Part shown: piece after piece, positions 1 to 5,913 of the stretch
How the letters are laid out: each line of letters opens with the position of its first letter
Numbering within the stretch: the first letter of the stretch is position 1
Assembly (NCBI GenBank): GCA_031262635.1
Contig: JAISHN010000045.1
Coordinates: 1-11,217 of the forward strand
Origin: Holosporaceae bacterium
GTDB taxonomy: Bacteria; Pseudomonadota; Alphaproteobacteria; UBA3830
Reading direction: 5' to 3'
Length of the DNA stretch: 11,217 nucleotides
Made by a program: the position numbers and the translations under genes
Notes under the pieces: model-generated
Told to the model about the DNA's origin: nothing
Databases searched by the model: none
Seen by the model: only the letters and a program-made list of their open reading frames with translations

Positions 1-268
1 TATCGAGTTGAAACAAAATCCAGAAGCAAACGTAAATACATTGATAGCGATTCCTTATAATCCATACGAACCCAAACCATATAGACGCTGGACAATGAAG
101 GGGATGCTAGACTTAGATCATGAACTAAAAGTCGCCGCGGAATTTTGGAACTTCCTAGGCGGCGAGAATTCATATAGCGATTTATTAGACTGTTTTGAGC
201 GTATCGGCTTAGAATTAAAAGATGAAATCAACCGTCGCTTCGCTAAATTTAATGATATAGCCAAATAA
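1..268 (+). CDS. C-terminal end of a TdeIII-like type II restriction endonuclease (5' end outside window)
   Basis: The frame is open from the left edge (codons from position 2) to the TAA at 266-268, so the gene starts outside the window; an internal TTG at 8 is not a convincing start. About 88 residues are visible. The stretch NPYEPKPYRRWTMKGMLDL followed by ELKVAAEFWNFLGG and a YSDLLDCFERIGLELKDEI segment resembles, from memory, the C-terminus of the TdeIII/MjaII group of type II restriction endonucleases, which cleave double-stranded DNA at short specific sites and normally sit beside a cognate methyltransferase. No catalytic residues can be judged, because the nuclease core would lie upstream. 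The fragment ends cleanly about 18 bases before the first trace of repeat R1, so the 3' end looks intact. Whether the whole gene is functional, and whether a methylase lies upstream, cannot be seen. The family call is from pattern recognition only. Confidence 0.5.
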   Translation, partial: IELKQNPEANVNTLIAIPYNPYEPKPYRRWTMKGMLDLDHELKVAAEFWNFLGGENSYSDLLDCFERIGLELKDEINRRFAKFNDIAK

Positions 269-285
269 GAATTCTTAACGCGAAT

Positions 286-454
286 ACTAGAAGCGTGAAT
301 TCGCGAAGCTTCTTCCTTCTCCGTCATCCTAGAGGAGGGCTTGCCCGACGAAGGATCCATACGGATTTTTATATGTCATCGCCGTCTGGATCCTTCGCTT
401 TGCTCAGGATGACGGAAAGGGACGACGAACAAAATTCTTCCTAACACAGTTTAA
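286..454 (+). repeat. Repeat R1: MITE-like palindromic element, one terminal repeat preserved
   Basis: A nested inverted repeat: the outer arm TCCGTCATCCT (320-330) pairs with AGGATGACGGA (406-416), and the inner arm CGAAGGATCCA (349-359) pairs with TGGATCCTTCG (387-397). A left flank of the type CTAGAAGCG (287-295) and a right flank GACGACGAACAAAATTC (421-437) recur in R3. The element ends in TTCTTCCTAACACAGTTTAA (435-454), which matches the ends of R2 and R3. It lies between the restriction-enzyme fragment and the MFS promoter and carries no convincing gene. The minus-strand open frame through it is repeat-encoded. Confidence 0.8.
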
Positions 455-545
455 CAATACCCCAGGAAAATGTATCGAATTAGTTGACTTCTACAGCAAT
501 GACGCATGTAGAGGCGCTCCCTCTTCCCCTATGGAATCGCCGCGC

Positions 546-574
546 TTGACATTCCTGAAAACGCGCTTTATATA
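546..574 (+). promoter_or_regulatory. Predicted sigma70 promoter for the MFS transporter
   Basis: A perfect TTGACA (546-551) and TATATA (569-574) are separated by 17 bases. Transcription would start near 581, giving a leader of about 175 bases before the ATG at 757. The length of the leader is unusual for this window, where other predicted leaders are short. Confidence 0.6.
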
Positions 575-686
575 AAATGTCGTTTTTGGATGCGGAAAAA
601 TGCGTAAAAGCGTTAAAAATATTGCGACTTGTAAAAGCCCGTATCTTATCTCCAATCTTCGATTGTTGGCCGGCAGGCCGGTTAAT

Positions 687-711
687 ACTTTTTCATAACG
701 ACTTTTTCATA
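687..711 (+). repeat. Short direct repeat in the MFS leader
   Basis: The 11-base unit ACTTTTTCATA occurs at 687-697 and again at 701-711, a spacing of 14 bases. It lies in the untranslated leader upstream of the MFS start. It may be a protein or RNA binding site, but low complexity makes chance possible. Confidence 0.35.
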
Positions 712-717
712 TATCTT

Positions 718-738
718 GAAGCGCTAAGCTTCGTTTTT
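718..738 (+). terminator. Small hairpin with T-run before the MFS start (possible attenuator)
   Basis: GAAGC (718-722) pairs with GCTTC (728-732) around a five-base loop and is followed by GTTTTT (733-738). This has the form of a weak intrinsic terminator. It ends 7 bases before the AGAGG Shine-Dalgarno (746-750), so it could work as an attenuator or by blocking the ribosome. A five-pair stem is weak, so the call is tentative. Confidence 0.3.
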
Positions 739-756
739 CGCTATTAGAGGATAAAA

Positions 757-1977
757 ATGACAGGCGAAACTATTTCTCGTCGGACGGGTTGGCTTATGTG
801 GCTGATCGCGTCGATATTCTATGCGTATCAATATGTTTTAAGAGTCATGCCGAGCGTTATGTTGGAAGATATAACGCGTCAATTCGGCATGAGCGCGTCG
901 ATGCTAGGACAATTTTCCGGCGTTTACTACGTCGGCTATTCGCTGGCGCATATTCCGCTTGGGATCGCTCTCGACAAATACGGTCCGCGAAAAGTCGTCT
1001 CGATCTGCGCGGCGCTTTCGGCGATTGGAGCGCTGCCGATCGTTTTCGCCGAACATTGCGCGTATCCAATAATCGGCAGGGCGATTACGGGAATCGGATC
1101 GTCCGCCGCTATTCTCGGAGCGTTCAAAGCGACGCGGATGGCGTTCGACGAACGGCATTTTACAAAAATGCTTGGCTTTTCGGTGGCGATCGGAATTCTC
1201 GGAGCTATTTACGGAGGCTCGCCGGTCGGGCGTATGTGCAAGATCCTATCGTACAAGAGCGTCGTCGGCATAATAGCGGCCGCGGGAATAGTTTTAGCCC
1301 TCGTCGCTTACGCGGTCATGCCGAATGTGGAAAATCGAACGGATAATACGAACGACTCCGCGATTTCAAATCTGCGAGAGGTAATTTTCAATCCAAAATT
1401 GATCGCGCTTTGCGTTTCCGCCGGTCTAATGGTAGGGCCGCTCGAAGGATTCGCCGATATTTGGGGGCCGAGGTTTTTAACGCGGGTCTATAAGCTGGAA
1501 ACTTCCTCCGCGAGCTATTGTTCGTCGCTGATTTTCATTGGAATGGCTCTAGGAGCGCCGATTCTGACTTTTATCGCTGAAAAAATCCGCGATTATATAA
1601 AAACGATAGCGTTTTCGGGCGCGACGATGTTTGCGATTTTCGCTTTATTGGTTGGCGACCGCCTGAATTACGCCGGAATGATAGCCGGATTTTTCGCGGC
1701 GGGAATTTGTTCGGGATATCAAACGCTCGCTATATATAAAGCGTCGACTTATGTCGGCGAAAATTCCGTTACTCTTGCGACGGCCGTTACGAATATGATT
1801 ATCATGACGTTTGGATATTTTCTGCACAGTTCAATCGGAATGATCGTCGACGCGACCGCGCCTTTAGGCGAGGCGCTCGCTCTCCGCTGCGGCGTCGCGA
1901 CAATCCCCGCCGCGCTGCTTATGGGAGCGATCGGCTTCGCGATAGTCGGCCGTATGGAAAGACGAGGACGGGGATAG
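757..1977 (+). CDS. Major facilitator superfamily (MFS) transporter
   Basis: A 406-residue inner-membrane protein with about twelve hydrophobic stretches, the usual MFS size. The diagnostic loop 2-3 signature is present: PLGIALDKYGPRKV at 67-80, with G69, D73, G76, R78 and K79. A hydrophilic loop rich in Asn/Asp (about 190-205) separates the two six-helix halves, as expected. The N-terminal YAYQYVLRVMPSVM segment resembles MFS porters of Legionella, Coxiella and rickettsia-like bacteria; this is from memory. Many of those carry phosphorylated sugars, amino acids or metabolites, but no substrate can be read here. The start is the ATG at 757, with AGAGG six bases upstream. The gene stands alone, driven by the promoter at 546 through a long leader. 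It converges on tatD and shares the hairpin at 2003-2034 with it. Confidence 0.9.
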   Translation: MTGETISRRTGWLMWLIASIFYAYQYVLRVMPSVMLEDITRQFGMSASMLGQFSGVYYVGYSLAHIPLGIALDKYGPRKVVSICAALSAIGALPIVFAEHCAYPIIGRAITGIGSSAAILGAFKATRMAFDERHFTKMLGFSVAIGILGAIYGGSPVGRMCKILSYKSVVGIIAAAGIVLALVAYAVMPNVENRTDNTNDSAISNLREVIFNPKLIALCVSAGLMVGPLEGFADIWGPRFLTRVYKLETSSASYCSSLIFIGMALGAPILTFIAEKIRDYIKTIAFSGATMFAIFALLVGDRLNYAGMIAGFFAAGICSGYQTLAIYKASTYVGENSVTLATAVTNMIIMTFGYFLHSSIGMIVDATAPLGEALALRCGVATIPAALLMGAIGFAIVGRMERRGRG

Positions 1978-2002
1978 GAGCCTCGTTAGGCGCAGCGGCG
2001 AA

Positions 2003-2034
2003 TTGTAGGGGCGAATAAATAATTCGCCCTACAA
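2003..2034. terminator. Hairpin repeat copy 1, probable bidirectional terminator between MFS gene and tatD
   Basis: TTGTAGGGGCGAAT (2003-2016) pairs with ATTCGCCCTACAA (2022-2034) with one bulged G and a short AT loop. It lies 25 bases behind the MFS stop and 5 bases beyond the tatD stop, so it is placed to end both convergent transcripts. The same left arm and loop recur at 8004 and 10848, so it is also a dispersed repeat. No strong T-run follows on either strand. Confidence 0.6.
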
Positions 2035-2039
2035 ACAGC

Positions 2040-2861
2040 TTATAAAAACCCCTTGGCCTTCTGAAATAAGCTAGAAAAATTCCGAGAAGAAAAATCTGCG
2101 ACGCTTTCTAAGGATACGTCCAACAGTTCCGCGATTTTTTTCGCCGTATGAACGACGAACGCCGGTTCGTTTAATTTTCCGCGATATGGAACCGGAGCGA
2201 GAAAAGGGCAGTCGGTTTCGATCAACAATCGATCCGTCGGAACGTATTTTATCGAATCTTGCAACTCCGTCGCTTTTTTGTAGGTTACAACGCCGGAAAT
2301 GGAAATGTAAAAACCAAGATCGAGAGCCTTTTTCGCAAAACTTTTTTCACCGGAAAAACAATGTATAACGCCCTTTGACGACGGGTGGTCTTTTAATATC
2401 GCGGCAACGTCCTCCGAAGCGTCGCGACAGTGAATAGAAACCGGCAGATCAAGCTCCGTCGCTAATTCCAGTTGTAAATTGAAAAGCTCTTTCTGTTGTT
2501 TTTCGCTTTCTCTTTCATAATGATAATCCAGACCGATTTCCCCTATTCCGACGGTTTTAGGACGCTTGCAATTATCTCTTACAACGCGCGCAATCTCGTC
2601 GAGGCCGTAAAGCTCGCAATGCTTCTTCGCTCCCTGCGGATGTATTCCCGTCGTTACGAAAATGTTTTGGAATTTCTCGGAAATCGCCTGAAGCTCCGCC
2701 GCTTCCGACAATTCCGTCGCGACGGCGAGCATATATTTCACCTTCGCGTCGGCGGCTCGCGTTATAATCGCGTCGACGGAATAATTATCGTCGACAGCCG
2801 CTTTGAAATCGTCTTTAAATCGCGAAAACGCAAGATGACTGTGCGAATCTACAAAAAACAT
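2040..2861 (-). CDS. tatD: TatD-family metal-dependent hydrolase (DNase)
   Basis: A 273-residue cytoplasmic TIM-barrel hydrolase of the usual TatD length, all signatures intact. The metal-binding DSHSHL (H7, H9) is at the N-terminus, with GIHP at 72-75, GEIGLDYHY with metal ligand E108, IHCRDA (H144), IHCFSG (H167), and ETDCPFLAPVPYRGKLNEP (D217 onward) near the C-terminus. The family acts as metal-dependent DNases with roles in DNA repair or quality control; the exact substrate in this organism is unknown. The ATG at 2861 is preceded on its strand by AAGGA, seven bases upstream. The gene diverges from cysS across 92 bases and has its own predicted promoter. In many bacteria tatD sits beside metG and holB, but here it neighbours another class I tRNA synthetase gene on the opposite strand, so no operon is implied. 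Confidence 0.95.
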   Translation of the reverse strand: MFFVDSHSHLAFSRFKDDFKAAVDDNYSVDAIITRAADAKVKYMLAVATELSEAAELQAISEKFQNIFVTTGIHPQGAKKHCELYGLDEIARVVRDNCKRPKTVGIGEIGLDYHYERESEKQQKELFNLQLELATELDLPVSIHCRDASEDVAAILKDHPSSKGVIHCFSGEKSFAKKALDLGFYISISGVVTYKKATELQDSIKYVPTDRLLIETDCPFLAPVPYRGKLNEPAFVVHTAKKIAELLDVSLESVADFSSRNFSSLFQKAKGFL

Positions 2862-2888
2862 CCGTTTTTCCTTCCAAAAAATTATTCA

Positions 2889-2916
2889 ATAATAACCCTC
2901 TTGACTCTTCCGTCAA
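2889..2916 (-). promoter_or_regulatory. Predicted sigma70 promoter for tatD
   Basis: On the minus strand TTGACG (2911-2916) and TATTAT (2889-2894) are separated by 16 bases, which puts the transcription start about 20 bases before the tatD ATG. The -35 hexamer overlaps the region from which cysS would be transcribed in the other direction. Confidence 0.55.
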
Positions 2917-2953
2917 ACATGGTAGATGACGGTATAGAAATCAAGGAGCGATA

Positions 2954-4321
2954 ATGACGAAACTACGGCTTTACAACTCGCTTTCCAATTCCTTAAAAGA
3001 CTTCGTTCCGATAGACGAAGCGCGCGTTCGCCTTTACGTCTGCGGACCGACGGTTTACGCGAGCCCGCACGTCGGGAACGCAAGACCGCTCGTAATCTTC
3101 GACGTATTGTTTCGTTTGTTAAAAAAACTGTATTCCAACGTCGTTTACGTCAGAAATATAACCGACGTAGACGATAAAATTAACAAGAGGGCGCGCGAAC
3201 GAGGGATATCTATACGCGAGCTTACGGACGAAGTTATCTCCGAGTTTCATAAAAACGCCGCGATATTAGGCGTTCTTTCCCCGACTTACGAACCGCGAGC
3301 GACTTTTCACATCGCCGACATAATAGAATTAATCCAAAAATTGATCGACAACGGCTTCGCATATGAAGTTCACGGTCACGTCGTATTCCGCGTAAGAAAA
3401 ATCCCAAACTATGGCTCGCTTTCCAAGCGGCATTTGGACGACATGATCGCCGGAAGCCGCGTCGAAGTCGCTCCGTTCAAAGAAGATCCGATGGATTTTA
3501 TCCTCTGGAAACCGTCCGACGAAGGAATGCCGGCGTGGGACAGTCCGTTCGGCAAAGGTCGCCCGGGATGGCATATAGAATGCTCCGCAATGAGCTGCAA
3601 ATACCTCGGCGAGCAGTTCGATATTCACGCCGGCGGCCAGGACTTGATGTTTCCGCATCATGAAAATGAAATGGCGCAGAATTTCGGCGCTTTCGGCAAG
3701 CCTATGGCCAACTATTGGCTTCACAACGGCATGTTGCTCGTCGACGGACAGAAAATGTCAAAATCCCTGGGAAATATAATCTCCCTGAACGACGTTTTGC
3801 AAAAATATAACGGAGAAATCGTGAGATACGTTTTGTTATCGTCGCATTATCAAAAAACGTTGGATTGGACGATCGACGTAGTTTCTCAAGCAAAACAATC
3901 GCTCAATAGATTGTACGGCGCGCTTAAACTGGGCGGCGACAAATCGAAGCCGCGCGAACAAAGCGAACGAGTCGTCGAAGCTTTATGCGGAAACTTAAAT
4001 ACGCCGCTCGCTCTGCGGGTTTTGCATGAAATCGCCGATGAAATTTACAGATCTTCCGATCAGAGCGAAATTGACGAACTTTGCGCGGCGCTAAAAAGCG
4101 AAGCCGAAACGCTTGGGCTGCTGTCCAAATCCCCCGACGCTTGGTTTAAACAAGGCGCCGTATTAATTTCAGAAGAAGAGATTGAACGCTTAATCGCGGA
4201 ACGAGCGAAAGCGAAAGCCGAAAAAAACTTTTCTCGAGCGGATGAAATTCGCAAAGAATTATTCGAGAAAAACATACAAATAGACGACACGCCTAATGGA
4301 GCGATCTGGAAAACCGTTTGA
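2954..4321 (+). CDS. cysS: Cysteinyl-tRNA synthetase
   Basis: A 455-residue class I aminoacyl-tRNA synthetase that charges tRNA-Cys in the cytoplasm; the length is normal. The HIGH motif is HVGN (39-42) after YVCGPTVY, and the KMSKS loop is complete at 267-271. The expected zinc ligands are visible: C30, C210 (WHIECSAMS), H235 and E239 (FPHHENE). The C-terminal DALR-like helical region is shortish but ends in a typical DDTPNGAIW segment. The ATG has AAGGAG (2943-2948) five bases upstream. A possible -35 (TTGACT, 2901-2906) lacks a good -10. Repair of tRNA supply is not linked to the neighbours: tatD diverges upstream, and transposase debris lies directly downstream. A small inverted repeat spans the stop codon. 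Confidence 0.97.
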   Translation: MTKLRLYNSLSNSLKDFVPIDEARVRLYVCGPTVYASPHVGNARPLVIFDVLFRLLKKLYSNVVYVRNITDVDDKINKRARERGISIRELTDEVISEFHKNAAILGVLSPTYEPRATFHIADIIELIQKLIDNGFAYEVHGHVVFRVRKIPNYGSLSKRHLDDMIAGSRVEVAPFKEDPMDFILWKPSDEGMPAWDSPFGKGRPGWHIECSAMSCKYLGEQFDIHAGGQDLMFPHHENEMAQNFGAFGKPMANYWLHNGMLLVDGQKMSKSLGNIISLNDVLQKYNGEIVRYVLLSSHYQKTLDWTIDVVSQAKQSLNRLYGALKLGGDKSKPREQSERVVEALCGNLNTPLALRVLHEIADEIYRSSDQSEIDELCAALKSEAETLGLLSKSPDAWFKQGAVLISEEEIERLIAERAKAKAEKNFSRADEIRKELFEKNIQIDDTPNGAIWKTV

Positions 4322-4330
4322 AAGGTTTTC
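4309..4330 (+). terminator. Inverted repeat spanning the cysS stop codon
   Basis: GAAAACC (4309-4315) pairs perfectly with GGTTTTC (4324-4330); the 8-base loop contains the TGA stop. There is no T-run behind it, so it would be at best a weak terminator or an mRNA 3' stabiliser. Confidence 0.3.
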
Positions 4331-4527
4331 AAATGGTCGGCGAAAGTTTGCTTAAAAAACGATCTTCAGTTGAAACCATTTTAGATTATTTGAAAAACAA
4401 ATTCTCTCTTGAACGCTTTCGTCGTCGATCGTTCGTAAATTTCCTCGTCTATATCGTTTCTACTCTCGTCGCCTATCAGATGAAACCGAACAAACCTCAT
4501 ATATCAGTAAAATATGCTTCAATTTAA
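4318..4527 (+). pseudogene. C-terminal remnant of an IS982-family transposase
   Basis: About 65 residues in an open frame that touches the end of cysS. The part LLKKRSSVETILDYLKNKFS followed by LERFRRRSFVNFLVYIVSTLVAYQMKPNKPHI matches, from memory, the conserved C-terminal pattern of IS982 transposases (KRS-ETI---LKN---IEH-RHRS--NF-VN----L-AY---KP). The basic R-x-RS core and the final AYQMKPNKP block are intact, but the catalytic DDE domain is missing, so this cannot be an active transposase. It has no good ribosome binding site. The simplest reading is an old insertion behind cysS that has lost its 5' part; the bases after 4527 may hold a decayed terminal repeat, but I cannot show it. Confidence 0.75.
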
Positions 4528-4544
4528 TACGTTATTCGCATTCG

Positions 4545-4576
4545 AAAATCTCCTCCGTCGGTTGTAACGGAGGAGA
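4545..4576 (-). terminator. Intrinsic terminator of ctrA
   Basis: TCTCCTCCGT (4549-4558) and ACGGAGGAGA (4567-4576) form a perfect ten-pair stem with an 8-base loop. On the minus strand, in the direction of ctrA, the stem is followed by TTTT (4545-4548). It begins seven bases beyond the ctrA stop codon. Confidence 0.75.
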
Positions 4577-4582
4577 CTTAAG

Positions 4583-5335
4583 TTACGCAAGATTAGGCGC
4601 TTCTAAAGAGACGAACTCTTGAGGAGGCAGTTGAGCGGCGCCGATTTGGTTTCGCAGTTCGTCGGGGTCTTTTATGCAATATCCTCTTCCCCAGATGGTT
4701 TCGATCGGGCATTCCCCATCCAGAGCTTCCATAAGTTTCTTTCTCAGTTTACAAACGAATACGTCTATGATTTTCAACTCAGGCTCGTCGAGGCCGCCGT
4801 AAAGATGGTTGAGGAACATGTCCTTGGTGAGAGTGGCGCCTTTTCTTAGACATAGCAGCTCGAGTATCGCGTACTCTTTGCCGGTTAAGTGCAGCGGCTT
4901 GCCGTCGATATCTACGCGGCGGTTTTGAAGATTGACTGTCATTCTGCCGATTTTGATAATCGACTCGGCGTGTCCTTTCGACCTTCTAACGACCGCTTGT
5001 ATTCTGGCTACGAGCTCCTGTCCGTCAAACGGTTTTGTGACGTAATCGTCCGCGCCTATGTCTAAGCAGTTTATTTTATCTTTGCGTTCGGATAGACCCG
5101 ACAGGACGATCACCGGCGTTCTAACGTTCGCCGATCTTAGTTTTTTTATAACGTCGACTCCGTCTATGTCGGGAAGCATTAAATCCAGCACGATGCCGTC
5201 GTAATCGTAGATCTTTCCGACTTCGACTCCGTACTGCCCAAAACTGGTTGAATCTACGCTCACTCCCTCTTTTCTCAGCAACGCCTCGATTCCTTTGGCC
5301 GTCGGCGTATCGTCCTCTATCAATAGGATTCTCAC
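4583..5335 (-). CDS. ctrA: Cell-cycle transcriptional regulator CtrA (OmpR-type response regulator)
   Basis: A 250-residue two-component response regulator. The receiver domain (1-120) has the acidic pair E7/D8-D9, phospho-acceptor D51, S79 and K101. The DNA-binding winged helix (about 128-232) carries the CtrA hallmarks HLTGKEY, TLTKDMFLNHLYGG and DEPELKIIDVFVCKLRKKL, and VARIQAVVRRSKGH lies in the linker. This exceeds general OmpR similarity. In alphaproteobacteria CtrA is phosphorylated through CckA/ChpT and controls division, replication and surface structures; in rickettsia-like bacteria it is kept despite genome reduction. The start is the GTG at 5335: GGGAGG lies five bases upstream, while a 13-codon longer frame would run through that site. 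The tail ends in Leu-Ala; Caulobacter CtrA ends in two alanines needed for ClpXP turnover, so this signal may differ. The gene is single, with its own terminator and a CtrA box in its promoter. Confidence 0.95.
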   Translation of the reverse strand: MRILLIEDDTPTAKGIEALLRKEGVSVDSTSFGQYGVEVGKIYDYDGIVLDLMLPDIDGVDVIKKLRSANVRTPVIVLSGLSERKDKINCLDIGADDYVTKPFDGQELVARIQAVVRRSKGHAESIIKIGRMTVNLQNRRVDIDGKPLHLTGKEYAILELLCLRKGATLTKDMFLNHLYGGLDEPELKIIDVFVCKLRKKLMEALDGECPIETIWGRGYCIKDPDELRNQIGAAQLPPQEFVSLEAPNLA

Positions 5336-5372
5336 AATTACCTCCCCCACATAAAAACTTTTACCGGCTCCC

Positions 5373-5404
5373 AATATAAAAATAATTTATTAAAATTTTA
5401 TTAA
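5373..5404 (-). promoter_or_regulatory. ctrA promoter with a TTAA-N7-TTAA CtrA box
   Basis: TTAA at 5390-5393 and TTAA at 5401-5404 are separated by exactly seven bases, which is the CtrA binding motif on either strand. A further TTAA lies at 5408-5411. On the minus strand a TATATT (5373-5378) gives a -10, and the box then covers the -35 position, as in CtrA-controlled promoters of Caulobacter. This suggests autoregulation. The surroundings are very AT-rich, so the motif could arise by chance. Confidence 0.5.
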
Positions 5405-5509
5405 GTTTTAAAGAAAATATTTGATATTTATTTTTGACGATTAGATTTTAAGAATTCAAACAATGGATTATGAAATTAAACGCAGGGCGTTTTTATTATT
5501 CTTACGAAC

Positions 5510-5568
5510 GAAGCGACGACGCGGCGTTGCGCGCTAGGAGGAGAATACCAACGCTGCGTCGCCTCTTC
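5510..5568. repeat. Extra GC-rich hairpin adjoining repeat R2
   Basis: CGACGCGGCGTTG (5517-5529) pairs with CAACGCTGCGTCG (5549-5561) with one G-T pair; GAAG/CTTC extends it with a bulge. It is much more GC-rich than the AT-rich DNA on its left. R1 and R3 have no counterpart, so it is either a second palindromic element or the scrambled outer part of R2. Confidence 0.55.
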
Positions 5569-5768
5569 GTCGTCCTTACAAGCGCAGCGAAGCGAGGATC
5601 CAGACGGCGAGTACGCTGGAAAAGCGCGTGGATCCTTCGTCGGGCAAGCCCTCCTCGAGGATGACGAAAGGGGGAATGTTGCTTTTCTAGCAATAACTTA
5701 TTGCGGAGTATACCTCTTGTTTCAACAAAAATCATACCACTCATCACATTTTTCCTAACACAGCCTAA
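5569..5768 (-). repeat. Repeat R2: inverted copy of the MITE-like element
   Basis: Read on the minus strand it matches R1 and R3. The plus-strand block TGGATCCTTCG (5629-5639) through the GAGGATGACG ending at 5667 is the reverse complement of their left arm. Its partner CGAAGCGAGGATCCA (5588-5602) is diverged. Beyond the hairpin it has TTGCTAGAAAAGC on the minus strand, like the left flank of R3. It then ends on the plus strand in TTCCTAACACAGCCTAA (5752-5768). Because the hairpin is inverted while this end is not, the end represents the opposite terminus from that in R1 and R3. A minus-strand open frame through it is not a credible gene. Confidence 0.75.
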
Positions 5769-5780
5769 TTTTGTAACTTG

Positions 5781-5801
5781 TTTTTAGAAAAAAATATTTG
5801 T
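5781..5801 (+). promoter_or_regulatory. AT-rich block shared with the region upstream of the UIM gene
   Basis: Five Ts, an A-run and ATTTGT here (5781-5801) line up with five Ts, seven As, C and ATTTGT at 9430-9448; both are preceded by TTTTGT. In the second copy the final TTTGT is part of a good -35. Here no convincing -10 follows at the right distance, so the promoter of the coiled-coil gene is uncertain (a TTGACA at 5816 also lacks a partner). Confidence 0.35.
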
Positions 5802-5913
5802 AAAAGTAACCGCAATTGACATCGACGGCTGATAATCAAAGGGTCGTCGTCAAGACGTAGTTTTTGTTTTTCTTGTTTTTTTCGTAATTATTTTTCACTT
5901 ATTAGGGAGTATT

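Larger units (their letters stand above)
455..756. other. Intergenic region and long leader ahead of the MFS gene
   Basis: About 300 bases without a gene. The first 90 hold nothing I recognise apart from a weak TTGACT at 484. From 546 on there is a sigma70-type promoter, then roughly 175 bases of predicted untranslated leader. The leader contains a GC-rich palindrome around 668-680 (GGCC-GGCA-GGCC), a direct repeat (687-711) and a hairpin just before the ribosome binding site. I found no tRNA or known riboswitch signature. Confidence 0.5.

Noticed and set aside
118..360. Minus-strand open frame of 80 codons
   Set aside because: It lies partly in repeat R1 and partly antisense to the restriction-enzyme fragment; the same repeat-derived peptide appears in front of nadK.
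789..1346. Plus-strand open frame of 185 codons inside the MFS gene
   Set aside because: The out-of-frame product is Arg-rich and without domain signs, while the MFS frame carries the transporter motifs.
2496..2954. Plus-strand open frame of 152 codons
   Set aside because: It is antisense to most of the tatD 5' half, whose family motifs are unmistakable.
5336..5374. 13-codon longer start for ctrA (ATG at 5374)
   Set aside because: It would read through the strong GGGAGG ribosome binding site, and CtrA proteins begin with M-R-hydrophobic, as the GTG start gives.
5502..5747. Minus-strand open frame of 81 codons
   Set aside because: It runs through the R2 palindromes and the terminal repeat, with no ribosome binding site and Arg-rich repeat-derived sequence.
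5816..5836. TTGACA plus GATAAT as promoter of the coiled-coil gene
   Set aside because: The two hexamers are only nine bases apart, too close for sigma70.
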